Assembly: GCF_036898825.1 (NCBI RefSeq)
Contig: NZ_JARUND010000002.1
Span: 2,542,001-2,606,000 of the forward strand
Length of the DNA: 64,000 nucleotides
Origin: Streptomyces sp. B21-083
GTDB lineage: Bacteria; Actinomycetota; Actinomycetes; Streptomycetales; Streptomycetaceae
Direction: 5' to 3'
In this document: positions 27,832 through 36,532 of the stretch, in pieces
Layout of the letters: the number at the start of each line of letters is the position of its first letter
Numbering within the stretch: position 1 is the first letter of the stretch
Notes under the pieces: model-generated
Told to the model about the DNA's origin: nothing
Seen by the model: only the letters and a program-made list of their open reading frames with translations
Database searches by the model: none
Translations under genes and position numbers: made by a program

Positions 27832-28110
27832 TCACCCTGGGATCAGCCCGTCGTCGCTCAACAGTTCCCGGACCTCCTCCAGCGTCGCGTCCGGGGACGG
27901 GAGGATCAGTTCCGAGGGTTCCAGGGAGTCGTCGGGCAGGGGGTCGCCCAGTTCGCGCACCTTGGCCAGGAGGGAATGGAGGGTGCGGCGGAAGCCGGGG
28001 CCGTCGCCGATCTCCATTTCCGCCAGGAGCACCTCGTCCAGCTTGTTCAGTTCGGTGAGGTGGCTGTCCGCCAGCCTCACCTGGCCCTCCCCCATGATCC
28101 GTACGATCAT
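27832..28110 (-). CDS. pspAA: PspA-associated protein PspAA
   Basis: A 92-residue acidic protein beginning MIVRIMGEGQVRLADSHLTELNKLDE, matching the small PspAA domain that partners PspA in actinobacteria. No membrane segment. It lies 75 bases downstream of pspA on the same strand, so the pair is probably one operon acting in cell-envelope stress. How PspAA acts is not established. Confidence 0.85.
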   Translation of the reverse strand: MIVRIMGEGQVRLADSHLTELNKLDEVLLAEMEIGDGPGFRRTLHSLLAKVRELGDPLPDDSLEPSELILPSPDATLEEVRELLSDDGLIPG

Positions 28111-28185
28111 GTCGCCCTCCTCAGGCGTGGCCTACTGTTGCGGGTCACCGCTGTGGGTCACCGCGCTGTGGTTACCGCGCTGTGG

Positions 28186-28983
28186 TCACTGCTTGTCGAA
28201 ACGCGGGGCGTCCTTCGGCTGCTGCTGTGACTGCTGCTGACCCGCGCCGCCCTCGATGGCCTGCTGCCCCGACGACGAACCTCCGGCCAGCTCCGCCTTC
28301 ATGCGCTGCAGTTCCAGCTCCACATCCGTACCACCGGAGAGGCGGTCCAGCTCGGCCTGGATGTCGTCCTTCGCCATGCCCGTGGGGTCGTCGAGGGCGC
28401 CCGAGGCGAGCAGCTCGTCGATCGCGCCGGCCCGCGCCTGGAGCTGTTGTGTCTTGTCCTCGGCGCGCTGGATCGCCAGGCCCACGTCGCCCATCTCCTC
28501 GGAGATGCCGGTGAACGCCTCGCCGATCCGGGTCTGGGCCTGGGCGGCGGTGTACGTCGCCTTGATCGTCTCCTTCTTGGTGCGGAAGGCATCGACCTTG
28601 GCCTGGAGGCGCTGCGCCGCGAGGGTGAGCTTCTCCTCCTCGCCCTGGAGGGTCTGGTGCTGTGTGTCCAGATCCGTCACCTGCTGCTGGAGGGCGGCGC
28701 GACGCGAGAGCGCCTCGCGGGCCAGGTCCTCACGGCCCAGCGCGAGCGCCTTGCGGCCCTGGTCCTCCAGGGTGGCGGACTGCTTGTTCAGCTGGGCGAG
28801 CTGCAGTTCCAGGCGCTTGCGGCTGGTCGCCACGTCGGCGACTCCGCGGCGCACCTTCTGGAGCAGCTCCAGCTGTTTCTGGTACGAGTAATCGAGGGTT
28901 TCGCGCGGGTCCTCGGCCCGGTCAAGGGCCTTGTTCGCCTTCGCGCGGAAGATCATCCCCATACGCTTCATGACACCGCTCAT
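28186..28983 (-). CDS. pspA: Phage-shock protein A (PspA/IM30/Vipp1 family)
   Basis: Peripheral membrane protein of the ESCRT-III-like superfamily that coats and stabilises stressed membranes. The 265 residues are almost wholly helical coiled-coil (about 1-220), beginning MSGVMKRMGMIFRAKANKALDRAEDPRETLDYSY. The C-terminal tail is rich in Gly, Ser and Gln and disordered. ATG start at 28983; the longer frame to 29061 is non-coding leader. It is divergent from the DUF3043 gene. Confidence 0.95.
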   Translation of the reverse strand: MSGVMKRMGMIFRAKANKALDRAEDPRETLDYSYQKQLELLQKVRRGVADVATSRKRLELQLAQLNKQSATLEDQGRKALALGREDLAREALSRRAALQQQVTDLDTQHQTLQGEEEKLTLAAQRLQAKVDAFRTKKETIKATYTAAQAQTRIGEAFTGISEEMGDVGLAIQRAEDKTQQLQARAGAIDELLASGALDDPTGMAKDDIQAELDRLSGGTDVELELQRMKAELAGGSSSGQQAIEGGAGQQQSQQQPKDAPRFDKQ

Positions 28984-29236
28984 GGGCTTCGCGCGCCCCC
29001 TTCTGACGGACTCCAGTTCCAGCACCTGCAACAGGACCAACAGTACGGGCCCTGCCTCCATTACCGCACTGTTCCGGGCCCGATGCGCTCATCCCCAAGG
29101 ACGACTGCGATCTGTCCCACTCCGGCGTAGGGAGTAGGTGACCCCCTACTGCCTGTCTCTACAGACGACCGGTGTTGCCGGATCGTTCCCCACTGGGCTG
29201 GGGTCCATGCCCCGATACCCCTTACCCTTGGGTTTT

Positions 29237-29833
29237 GTGTTCCGTAGCCGTGCCAAGGAAGAGAAGGCCCCCGCCGACAAGGCGCTGGTGACCGACTCCA
29301 AAGCGACCCGTGACCCGCAGGCGCCGAAGGGCAGGCCCACTCCCAAGCGGAGTCAGGCCCAGTCCCAGCGCCGCAGCGTGGCCAGTACTCCGACGACGCG
29401 TAAGGAGGGGGCCAAGCGACAGCGTGACGAGCGCCGTTCCGCCATGGAGCGACAGCGTCAGGCGCTCGCCAGTGGGGACGAGCGTTATCTTCCCGCTCGC
29501 GACAAGGGCCCGGTGCGCCGTTTCGCGCGCGATTTCGTGGACTCGCGCTTCTGTGTCGCCGAGTTCTTCCTGCCGATGGCCGTGATCATCCTCGTACTGA
29601 GCATGGTGCGGGTCGGTGCCCTGCAGAGCATCGCGCTGCTGCTGTGGCTCTTCGTGATCGTGCTGATCATCGTCGACTCGGTCTTCATCGCGTTCCGGAT
29701 GAAGAAGCAGCTGGCCGCGCGTTATCCGAACGAGCGGACGAAGGGCGCGGTCGCCTACGCGCTGATGCGCTCCCTCCAGATGCGTCGCCTCCGGCTGCCG
29801 AAGCCGCAGGTCAAGCGCGGAGAGCGGCCCTGA
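29237..29833 (+). CDS. DUF3043 membrane protein
   Basis: A 198-residue actinobacterial family protein from GTG 29237 (VFRSRAKEEKAPADK), where the family starts. The N-terminal 90 residues are basic and disordered, with many Lys, Arg and Gln. Two adjacent transmembrane helices follow (about 107-128 and 130-152), then a basic cytoplasmic tail. Function unknown. Its stop overlaps the CTG that appears to start the next gene. Confidence 0.88.
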   Translation: MFRSRAKEEKAPADKALVTDSKATRDPQAPKGRPTPKRSQAQSQRRSVASTPTTRKEGAKRQRDERRSAMERQRQALASGDERYLPARDKGPVRRFARDFVDSRFCVAEFFLPMAVIILVLSMVRVGALQSIALLLWLFVIVLIIVDSVFIAFRMKKQLAARYPNERTKGAVAYALMRSLQMRRLRLPKPQVKRGERP

Positions 29834-30618
29834 GCACTACGTCGTTCTCCGGGGGTGCGGCGGATGCCTGGCTGGACAAGCTGGGCGGGCTGCGGAATGT
29901 CGTACGGCAGGAACTGGTGGCCCGGCAGCTCGACGAGCAGATAGCCGGGCGGTTCCCGGTCGGGCAGCGGCTGCGGGTGCTCGACGTCGGTATGGGCCAG
30001 GGCACGCAGGCGCTGCGGCTGGCCCGGGCCGGCCATCACGTCACCGGTGTCGAGAAGGACCCGAGGATGCTCGACGCGGCGCGTGAGGCTCTCGCCGCCG
30101 AGCCCGAGGGCATCCGTGAGCGCGTCCGGCTCATGGAGAGCGACGGGCGCGACACGGGGGTGCACTTCCTGCCGGGCAGCTTCGATGTCGTGCTCTGTCA
30201 TGGCGTACTGATGTACGTCGAACTGCCGGACGCGCTGCTGGCGGGGCTGGCGCGGATGCTGGCCCCGGGCGGGCTGTTGTCGCTCCTGGTGCGCAACGGC
30301 GACGCGCTGGCGATGCGGTCGGGACTCGCCGGGGACTGGGCGGGCGCGCTGGGCGCCTTCGACACCGTCTCCTACACCAACCGGCTCGGGCTCGATGTGC
30401 GCGCCGACCGGCTGTCCACCCTCACCGGCACGCTCGCGGGCATCGGGGCGCCGCTGCACGCGTGGTACGGGGTGCGGGTGTTCACGGACACCGCGTCCGA
30501 TGAGGCGGAGGCCCCCGGCGATCTGGATGCCCTGCTGGCGGTGGAGGAACGGGCCGGGCGCACGGATCCTTATCGGCAGGTGGCCGCGTTGCTGCACCTC
30601 TGTGGGGTTCGGGGTTGA
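29830..30618 (+). CDS. Class I SAM-dependent methyltransferase (probable CTG start)
   Basis: A 262-residue methyltransferase with the SAM-binding motif I VLDVGMGQGTQALRLA, motif II acidic residue in GVEKDPRML, and SFDVVLCHGVLMYVELP. The family-like N-terminus STTSFSGGAADAWLDKLGG is reached only through CTG 29830, which overlaps the DUF3043 stop as CTGA. No ATG, GTG or TTG in frame is near. The substrate is unknown; tRNA or small-molecule targets are both possible. Confidence 0.85.
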   Translation: MSTTSFSGGAADAWLDKLGGLRNVVRQELVARQLDEQIAGRFPVGQRLRVLDVGMGQGTQALRLARAGHHVTGVEKDPRMLDAAREALAAEPEGIRERVRLMESDGRDTGVHFLPGSFDVVLCHGVLMYVELPDALLAGLARMLAPGGLLSLLVRNGDALAMRSGLAGDWAGALGAFDTVSYTNRLGLDVRADRLSTLTGTLAGIGAPLHAWYGVRVFTDTASDEAEAPGDLDALLAVEERAGRTDPYRQVAALLHLCGVRG

Positions 30619-30632
30619 GCGGTTGTTGGTTT

Positions 30633-30676
30633 GCTGCGGGCCCGTGGGGGCTGGTCGCGCAGTTCCCCGCGCCCCT
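30633..30676 (+). repeat. Dispersed repeat A, copy 5
   Basis: GCTGCGGGCCCGTGGGGGCTGG then TCGCGCAGTTCCCCGCGCCCCT, abutting the terminator at 30677. Confidence 0.88.
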
Positions 30677-30723
30677 AAAACTGCTCCCCGTGTGCCCCTT
30701 AGGGGCACACGGGGAGCAGTTTT
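30677..30723. terminator. Bidirectional rho-independent terminator
   Basis: Perfect 22-base arms (left 30677-30698, right 30702-30723) with a 3-base loop, A-tract on the left and T-tract on the right, between convergent genes. Confidence 0.93.
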
Positions 30724-30729
30724 GTCCCA

Positions 30730-30945
30730 CTACGCTTCCTGGGCCTCGCGTAGGCTCATCGGGCCGTAGATCTTTGTGGTGTCCTCGAACAGGTGCACCT
30801 GGTCCGCGCCGCCTGCGAGAAGGTCCTTCCAGTACTCACCGATCCAGGACTCGGCGTCCCCCTGCGTCGTGAACTCCTCGGGCTCCACCGCGGGCTGGAC
30901 CTCCGCCCCGTCGGTCTTCTCGAACCGCCACGTCCATGCCGCCAT
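30730..30945 (-). CDS. Small conserved hypothetical protein
   Basis: A 71-residue acidic protein (MAAWTWRFEKTDGAEV...) with GGAGG five bases before ATG 30945, an ideal start. It is aromatic-rich at the N-terminus and has a helix around ESWIGEYWKDLLAGGADQV. No membrane segment, signal or cysteine motif. It lies opposite and upstream of the CobU-fusion gene. I recognise it only as a conserved Streptomyces small protein with no known role. Confidence 0.78.
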   Translation of the reverse strand: MAAWTWRFEKTDGAEVQPAVEPEEFTTQGDAESWIGEYWKDLLAGGADQVHLFEDTTKIYGPMSLREAQEA

Positions 30946-31058
30946 GTACGCCTCCAAGATGTGAACCACTGCAGACCAGCGGCCGGATCTTGATCAGGCC
31001 GCTGGTCCGAGCCTAGCCGGACGCGCAAGACCAGCGGGGACACGCGAAAATCAGGTTT

Positions 31059-32258
31059 GTGGAACTCACTCTGCTCGGCACCGGTGCCCCCGCGGGTCTC
31101 CCCCGCCCCGACTGTGCGTGCGCGGCCTGTACCGGCGCGCTCGGCGTGAACGCGCGGGCGGCCACCGCGCTGCTCGTGGACGGCACGCTGCTGCTCGACC
31201 TCACCCCTGGCGCCGTACTGGCGGCGGCCCGCGCCGGGCACTCGCTGGGCGGCGTACGGCAGGTGCTGCTGTCGCATCCGCACGACGGGCCCGCCGTAGA
31301 GGTGCCGGCCGGCCTCCCGCAGCCCGGACGGGTGCCGGACGGGCGGGAGTTGGCGCTGCTGACCGGGCACCGGGTGCGCGCGGTGCCGATGGACGGCCCG
31401 GGTACGGGATACGCGGTGACCGGTCCGGACGGGCAGCGGCTGCTGTATCTGCCGCCGGGCGCCGCGCCGGCCGGGCTCGACGAGAACGGTCCCTCGTACG
31501 ACATGGTCCTCGCGGACGTCGTCGGACGGCCGGACGCCCTGGCCCGGCTGCGGGCGGTGGGCGCGCTCGGCCCGGCCACGGATGTCGTCGCCGTTCACCT
31601 GGACCATGACGTGCCCCCGGGTGCCGAGTTGCGGCGCCGGCTCGCGGCGGCGGGCGCGCGGGCGGTGCCGGACGGTACGACGTTGACGGTCGGCGTGTAC
31701 GAGGACGTACCCGACGTGCCGCGGCGGACGCTGGTGCTGGGCGGGGCCCGGTCGGGGAAGTCGGTGGAGGCCGAGCGGCGGTTGGAGGCGTTCCCGGACG
31801 TGCTGTACGTGGCCACGGGCGGGACGCGCAACGGGGACGGGGAGTGGGCGGAGCGGGTGCACGCGCATCGGGAGCGGCGGCCGGGGTCGTGGCGTACCGC
31901 CGAGACCTGTGACCTCGTACCGCTGCTGAAGGACGACGGGGCGCCGCTGCTCATCGACTGTCTGTCGCTGTGGCTGACGGACGCGATGGACCGGGTGGGG
32001 GCGTGGGACGACGCGGAGTGGGCGGGGGGCGGGGAGCGGGAGCTGCGGCGGCTGGTACGGGAGTTGACGGCGGCGGTCCGCTCGACGCGGCGGACTGTCG
32101 TCACCGTGTCGAACGAGGTGGGGTCAGGGATCGTGCCCGCCACCGCGTCCGGGCGGCGGTACCGGGACGAGCTCGGGCGGCTGAACTCGGTGTTCGGGGC
32201 GGAGTGTGAGCATGTGCTGTTGGTGGTGGCGGGGCAGGCCGTTGTGCTGCGGGGGTGA
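31059..32258 (+). CDS. cobU: Metallo-beta-lactamase-like domain fused to CobU
   Basis: Cobalamin-synthesis enzyme that phosphorylates adenosylcobinamide and attaches GMP. It has 399 residues. Residues 1-215 resemble a PhnP/RNase Z-type metallo-beta-lactamase fold (LLGTGAPAGLPRPDCACAAC), but the metal site HxHxDH has decayed to HPHDGP (H73, H75). Residues 222-399 are CobU: P-loop LGGARSGKS (228-235), LYVATGG, HRERRPGSW, LIDCLSLWLTD, VSNEVGSGIVP and the C-terminal VVAGQAVVLRG. cobT and cobS lie downstream with other genes between. Confidence 0.93.
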   Translation: MELTLLGTGAPAGLPRPDCACAACTGALGVNARAATALLVDGTLLLDLTPGAVLAAARAGHSLGGVRQVLLSHPHDGPAVEVPAGLPQPGRVPDGRELALLTGHRVRAVPMDGPGTGYAVTGPDGQRLLYLPPGAAPAGLDENGPSYDMVLADVVGRPDALARLRAVGALGPATDVVAVHLDHDVPPGAELRRRLAAAGARAVPDGTTLTVGVYEDVPDVPRRTLVLGGARSGKSVEAERRLEAFPDVLYVATGGTRNGDGEWAERVHAHRERRPGSWRTAETCDLVPLLKDDGAPLLIDCLSLWLTDAMDRVGAWDDAEWAGGGERELRRLVRELTAAVRSTRRTVVTVSNEVGSGIVPATASGRRYRDELGRLNSVFGAECEHVLLVVAGQAVVLRG

Positions 32259-32285
32259 GGGGGTGTGGTTGTGGTGTGGTGTTCG

Positions 32286-32329
32286 GCTGCGGGCCCGTGG
32301 AGGCTGGTCGCGCAGTTCCCCGCGCCCCT
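32286..32329 (+). repeat. Dispersed repeat A, copy 6
   Basis: GCTGCGGGCCCGTGGAGGCTGG then TCGCGCAGTTCCCCGCGCCCC. First of two direct copies about 80 bases apart. Confidence 0.88.
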
Positions 32330-32364
32330 GAAGGCAGGTGGGTCGTGGATGCGACCTTGTGTTC

Positions 32365-32410
32365 GACTGCGGGCCCGGTGGGGGCTGGTCGAGCAGTTCC
32401 CCGCGCCACT
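32365..32410 (+). repeat. Dispersed repeat A, copy 7
   Basis: GACTGCGGGCCCGGTGGGGG, CTGGTCGAGCAGTTCCCCGC, GCCA. Second tandem copy, slightly diverged. Confidence 0.85.
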
Positions 32411-32443
32411 GGGAGGGGCCCCGGCCCGCACATCTGCTCTGCG

Positions 32444-33421
32444 CTATCTCGTCGTCTCGTTTCTTCTCGCGATGATTCGGTAGGTGTTCGCGAAGCGGGT
32501 TCTGCGGAGGACGGGGGCCAGGGTGTGGTCCAGGGCTGTGGCCAGCGTCAGGAACGGGATCGCCGCTCGGAGCAGAAGGGTGCGGCGGGCCGGGAGGGCG
32601 CGGGTGAGGGCCAGGGAGAGGGCGCCCGTCAGGTCGTACGGGATGTGGGGTTCTCGGCGGTCCGTCGCGATGATCGTGCAGTGCTGGGACTCCAGTTCCG
32701 CCACCAGGTTGGCCAGCGGCATGAGGTGGAGGTGGCGGGGCTGGGCGTACCAGGGCCACCACTTTCCCAGCAGGGTGCCGAACGCGCAGTGCGGGTCCGG
32801 GACTTCGATCAGGAGGTGGCCGCCGGGGCGCAGGGCGCTGAGGGCCGCCCGGAGTTCCTCGCGAGGATCCGGGGTGTGTTCCAGGTGATGGAACATGCTG
32901 ACGACGTCGTAGCGGGCCCGCAGTCGGTTGACGATGGCCGGGTCGGTGAGGCGGCCCCGGTACGCCTCCTCGATGTGGCCTGCGGTACGGGCCTTCTGGA
33001 CGAGGCGGCTGGTGTCCACGCCGTCGAAGGCCGTGTACGGGAAACAGCGCTTCGCCGCCGCCGGGAAGGCACCCTCGCCTGTCCCGACGTCGAGCCAGCT
33101 CTCCGGTTCACGGAAGGCGAGCATCGCCCGGGCCGCCGCGCGGTGCCTGCGGGGCGCGACGGGGTGGGGGGCCTCGGGCAGGTCCTGGTGGTGGAGGGCG
33201 AGGCCCTCCGCGGTGAGGCGCGGGTTCTGGAAGGCGTGGGCGCAGTCACGGCACTCGTCGACGACGAACGTGCCCGGGCCTCGCTGCCCGCGCTGCCGTA
33301 GGTCGGGCGAGCGCAGGCGGGTGCGCAGCCGCTTGGAACCGCACCAGGGGCAGTCCTCCCGGCGCGGCTCGTGGAACCCGTCGGTCTCCGGTGGGAGGGT
33401 CGCCTTCGGGGCGGGGGACAT
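32444..33421 (-). CDS. Class I methyltransferase with N-terminal zinc ribbon
   Basis: A 325-residue protein. Residues about 20-75 hold two Cys pairs (CPWC and CRDC), typical of the zinc ribbon in methyltransferase-23 proteins acting on sugars or polyketides. A SAM domain follows with WLDVGTGEGAFPAAAKR, FDGVDTS and FHHLEHTPDPREEL. The C-terminus has PWYAQPRHLHLMPLANL and a hydrophobic helix. The start is ATG 33421 with AGGAG six bases before. It is divergent from cobT, and its substrate is unknown. Confidence 0.88.
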   Translation of the reverse strand: MSPAPKATLPPETDGFHEPRREDCPWCGSKRLRTRLRSPDLRQRGQRGPGTFVVDECRDCAHAFQNPRLTAEGLALHHQDLPEAPHPVAPRRHRAAARAMLAFREPESWLDVGTGEGAFPAAAKRCFPYTAFDGVDTSRLVQKARTAGHIEEAYRGRLTDPAIVNRLRARYDVVSMFHHLEHTPDPREELRAALSALRPGGHLLIEVPDPHCAFGTLLGKWWPWYAQPRHLHLMPLANLVAELESQHCTIIATDRREPHIPYDLTGALSLALTRALPARRTLLLRAAIPFLTLATALDHTLAPVLRRTRFANTYRIIARRNETTR

Positions 33422-33579
33422 GGGCGGCTCCTGCTGAAGCGGTGCACTGCTGCGGTGCGCTGAAGCGCCGTGCGACATTACGCAACAAAACGTTACGTAG
33501 GGGATCGCCGTCCCGGGTGCAATGACATGGCTCCAACGTGACGGCGCCCTGTTCGATCGCTGCCGGTACTGTTCGGCGA

Positions 33580-34671
33580 ATGAGCTCGCTTAATCTCGAC
33601 GACTTCACCGATCTGATCGAGCGCCCCGACGGCGGTGTGCGCCGCGACGCGGAGGCGCGCCGGGAGCGCCAGATCGTGCCGCCCGGGTCGCTCGGGCGCC
33701 TCGACGACCTGGGTGAGTGGCTGGCGGCGGCACAGTCCTCGGTGCCGGTACGGCCGGTCGAACGACCGCGTGTGGTGCTGTTCGCGGGGGATCACGGGAT
33801 CGCCGGGCAGGGTGTGTCGGCGCGCCCCGCCGGCAGTGCCGGGCAGTCCGTGCGGGCGATTCTGGACGGCTCCAGCCCCGTCGCCGTACTCGCGCGGCGG
33901 CTCGGGGTGCCCGTACGGGTCGTCGACATGGCCCTGGACTGCGAGCCGGACGCGCTTCCCGCCGAGGTCGCGGGGCATCGCACTCGGCGTGGCAGCGGGC
34001 GGATCGACGTCGAGGACGCGCTGACCCTGGAAGAGGCGGAGGCCGCCTTCCTGGCGGGGGTCGCCGTGGCCGACGAGGAGGCCGACTCCGGTACGGATCT
34101 GGTGGTCCTGGGCGATGTGAGCGTGGGCGGAACCACGGCCGCGTCGGTGCTGGTGGCCGCGCTGTGCGGGACGGACGCGTCCGTCGTCACCGGGCGGGGC
34201 GGGCTGCCGATCGACGACCTGGCGTGGATGCGCAAGTGCGCCGCGATCCGCGACGCGCTGCGGCGCGCCAGGCCGGTGCTCGGGGACCAGCTGCAGCTGC
34301 TGGCGACGGTGGGCGGCGCCGACCTCGCCGCGATGACCGGGTTCCTGCTGCAGAGCGCGGTACGCAAGATGCCGGTGATCCTGGACGGTGTGGTGTCGGC
34401 CGCGTGTGCCCTGGTCGGGCAGCGGGTCGCCTTCCGGGCGCCGGACTGGTGGCTCGCCGGACACAGCAGCGGGGAGCCGGCCCAGGCGAAGGCCCTGGAC
34501 CGGATGGCACTGGAGCCACTGCTCGACCACGGCGTGACCGTCGGCGAGGGAGCCGGGGCGCTGCTGGCCCTCCCCCTGGTCCAGGCCGCGGCGGCACTGG
34601 CCGCGGAGCTGCCGGAGAAGCCTGAGCAGCCGGAAAAGCCCGAGGAGCCCGAGGAGCCCGAGGCCGTCTGA
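33580..34671 (+). CDS. cobT: Nicotinate-nucleotide-dimethylbenzimidazole phosphoribosyltransferase
   Basis: Makes alpha-ribazole phosphate, the lower-ligand precursor of cobalamin. It has 363 residues: PPGSLGRLDDLGEWLA near the start, VVLFAGDHGIAGQGVS, GDVSVGGTTAASVL, and catalytic glutamate in VGEGAGALLALP. The last 20 residues are a Pro/Glu/Lys run of PEKPEQ/PEEPEE units, probably a disordered tail. ATG start at 33580; an earlier GTG at 33538 lacks support. Confidence 0.96.
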   Translation: MSSLNLDDFTDLIERPDGGVRRDAEARRERQIVPPGSLGRLDDLGEWLAAAQSSVPVRPVERPRVVLFAGDHGIAGQGVSARPAGSAGQSVRAILDGSSPVAVLARRLGVPVRVVDMALDCEPDALPAEVAGHRTRRGSGRIDVEDALTLEEAEAAFLAGVAVADEEADSGTDLVVLGDVSVGGTTAASVLVAALCGTDASVVTGRGGLPIDDLAWMRKCAAIRDALRRARPVLGDQLQLLATVGGADLAAMTGFLLQSAVRKMPVILDGVVSAACALVGQRVAFRAPDWWLAGHSSGEPAQAKALDRMALEPLLDHGVTVGEGAGALLALPLVQAAAALAAELPEKPEQPEKPEEPEEPEAV

Positions 34672-34684
34672 CCATCGGCGGGCA

Positions 34685-34714
34685 TATGGGGCATGTCGCA
34701 TTACATGCCCCATA
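34685..34714. promoter_or_regulatory. Palindrome before the lysyltransferase-like gene
   Basis: Perfect 12-base arms (TATGGGGCATGT / ACATGCCCCATA) with a 6-base loop, starting 14 bases after the cobT stop and ending 12 bases before the next ATG. It may be the cobT terminator, an operator, or both. Confidence 0.65.
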
Positions 34715-34726
34715 GGATCACTCTCC

Positions 34727-36496
34727 ATGGGAGATACCCGGCTCACGCCGAACGTTCCGCGAAATGCCAGTACCACCGCCTCGCGGCGAGCCGCCGCGTT
34801 CGCCGTCTGGTATCTGCGGGTCGTCACCTTCGTCAACCTGCTCAGCGCGGTGTGGGTCTCCCTCGGCAACGACGTACGGCGGCACAACGAGGAGAACTTC
34901 TTCACCCCCTACCTGCTGACCGCCGGCTTCGCCTCCGGTGTGTTCACGATGTTCCTCGCGATCACCATGAAGCGCCGCAAACGGGCCGCCTGGATCCTGA
35001 ACATCGTGATCAGCTCGCTGTTCCTGCTGCTGTTCGGGCTGGCCATGTTCTTCCCGGAGATCCGCCAGCACGCGCAGAACTGGATCTCGCTCGCCCTCAC
35101 CGCCGCCTTCGTCGCCGCGCTCGTCGTGGGGCGGCGGGAGTTCTACGCCAAGGGCGACCGGGCCAACCCGCGGCTCGCCGCCGCCGTCGCGGTCGGCGGC
35201 CTGCTCGTCTGCTCCCTCCTCGCGGCGCTCCTCGTCACCGTCGCCAACGAGGCGCACGACACCCACCGTTCGACGTTCCTGGAACGCTGGGGCTACGGCG
35301 CGATGCGGCTGATCTCCGTCGCCACCGACGACTCGGGCTTCGCCGGGATCTCCACGCCCAACTGGGTCGACGTCGGCATCAACGTCATCAGTACGCTGCT
35401 GATCCTCGCCGTCTTCTACGCCGCCTTCCGCTCCCGTCGTGCCGTCGACCCGCTCACCGAGGACGACGAGGCCCGGCTGCGCGCCCTCCTGGACCGGCAG
35501 GGCGACCGCGACTCCCTCGGCTACTTCGCCCTGCGCCGCGAGAAGAGCGTCATCTGGTCCCCCACCGGCAAGGCCGCCGTCACCTACCGCGCTCTGGGCG
35601 GGGTCTCCCTGGCCGCCGGTGATCCGATCGGCGACCCGGAGGCCTGGCCCGGCGCCATCGAACCGTGGCTCGCCGAGGCCCGCGCCCACGGCTGGATCCC
35701 GGCCGTGATGGGGGCGGGCGAAGAGGCCGGCACGGTGTACGCGCGGCACGGCCTGGACGCCCTCGAACTCGGCGACGAGGCTCTCGTGGAGACCGCCGAG
35801 TTCACCTTGGACGGACGGGCCATGCGCACCGTCCGGCAGGCCTACAACCGGGTCAAGCGGGCCGGTTACACCGTGCGCATCCGGCGCCACGCCGTCATCC
35901 CGGCCGCCGAGATGACGTACCTCCTCCAGCGCGCCGACGACTGGCGGGACGGTGCCACCGAGCGCGGGTTCAGCATGGCGCTGGGGCGGCTCGGCGATCC
36001 GGCGGACGGACAGTGCGTGATGCTCGAATGCGCTGACGGCGAGGGTGAGCTGAGGGCCCTGCTCTCCTTCGTGCCCTGGGGGCCGCGCGGGTTGTCGCTC
36101 GACCTCATGCGACGCGACCGCGACTCCGACAACGGGCTGATGGAGTTCATGGTGATCGAACTTCTCCAGCGGGCGCAGGAGATCGGGATCACTCAGGTCT
36201 CACTCAACTTCGCGATGTTCCGTTCCGTCTTCGAACGTGGCGGGCGCATCGGCGCGGGGCCGGTGCTGAGGCTGTGGCGCTCGCTGCTCAGCTTCTTCTC
36301 CCGCTGGTGGCAGATCGAGTCGCTGTACCGCGCCAACGCGAAGTACCGGCCCATCTGGGAGCCCCGGTTCCTGCTCTTCGAGAAGAGCGCGGACCTGCCG
36401 CGCATCGGCATCGCCGCGGCGCGCGCGGAGGGCTTCCTGGAGGCGCCGGGACTGCCGAAGTGGGTGCACCGCAGGCACCTGGAGTCGAAGAGATGA
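34727..36496 (+). CDS. Phosphatidylglycerol lysyltransferase-like membrane protein (DUF2156)
   Basis: A 589-residue protein with six predicted helices in the first 240 residues and a C-terminal cytoplasmic MprF/LPG-synthase domain made of two GNAT-like folds. Segments seen include YFALRREKSVIWSPTGKAAVTYR, GDPIGDPEAW, RAYNR-like QAYNRVKRAGY, and SLDLMRRD...MEFMVIELLQRAQE. Related enzymes add amino acids to phosphatidylglycerol, which changes surface charge and peptide resistance. It lacks the fused lysyl-tRNA synthetase of mycobacterial LysX. The amino acid used cannot be told. Confidence 0.88.
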   Translation: MGDTRLTPNVPRNASTTASRRAAAFAVWYLRVVTFVNLLSAVWVSLGNDVRRHNEENFFTPYLLTAGFASGVFTMFLAITMKRRKRAAWILNIVISSLFLLLFGLAMFFPEIRQHAQNWISLALTAAFVAALVVGRREFYAKGDRANPRLAAAVAVGGLLVCSLLAALLVTVANEAHDTHRSTFLERWGYGAMRLISVATDDSGFAGISTPNWVDVGINVISTLLILAVFYAAFRSRRAVDPLTEDDEARLRALLDRQGDRDSLGYFALRREKSVIWSPTGKAAVTYRALGGVSLAAGDPIGDPEAWPGAIEPWLAEARAHGWIPAVMGAGEEAGTVYARHGLDALELGDEALVETAEFTLDGRAMRTVRQAYNRVKRAGYTVRIRRHAVIPAAEMTYLLQRADDWRDGATERGFSMALGRLGDPADGQCVMLECADGEGELRALLSFVPWGPRGLSLDLMRRDRDSDNGLMEFMVIELLQRAQEIGITQVSLNFAMFRSVFERGGRIGAGPVLRLWRSLLSFFSRWWQIESLYRANAKYRPIWEPRFLLFEKSADLPRIGIAAARAEGFLEAPGLPKWVHRRHLESKR

Positions 36497-36532
36497 GCAC
36501 GTAGATGGACACGAACCGATGAGGGCCGGGAC

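Noticed and set aside
32286..32410. Two direct repeats considered as a CRISPR array
   Set aside because: Only two units, and both belong to a repeat family scattered through the window. No cas gene is present.
33538..33579. Upstream GTG start for cobT
   Set aside because: No ribosome site and no family similarity in the added residues. ATG 33580 begins the family-like sequence.
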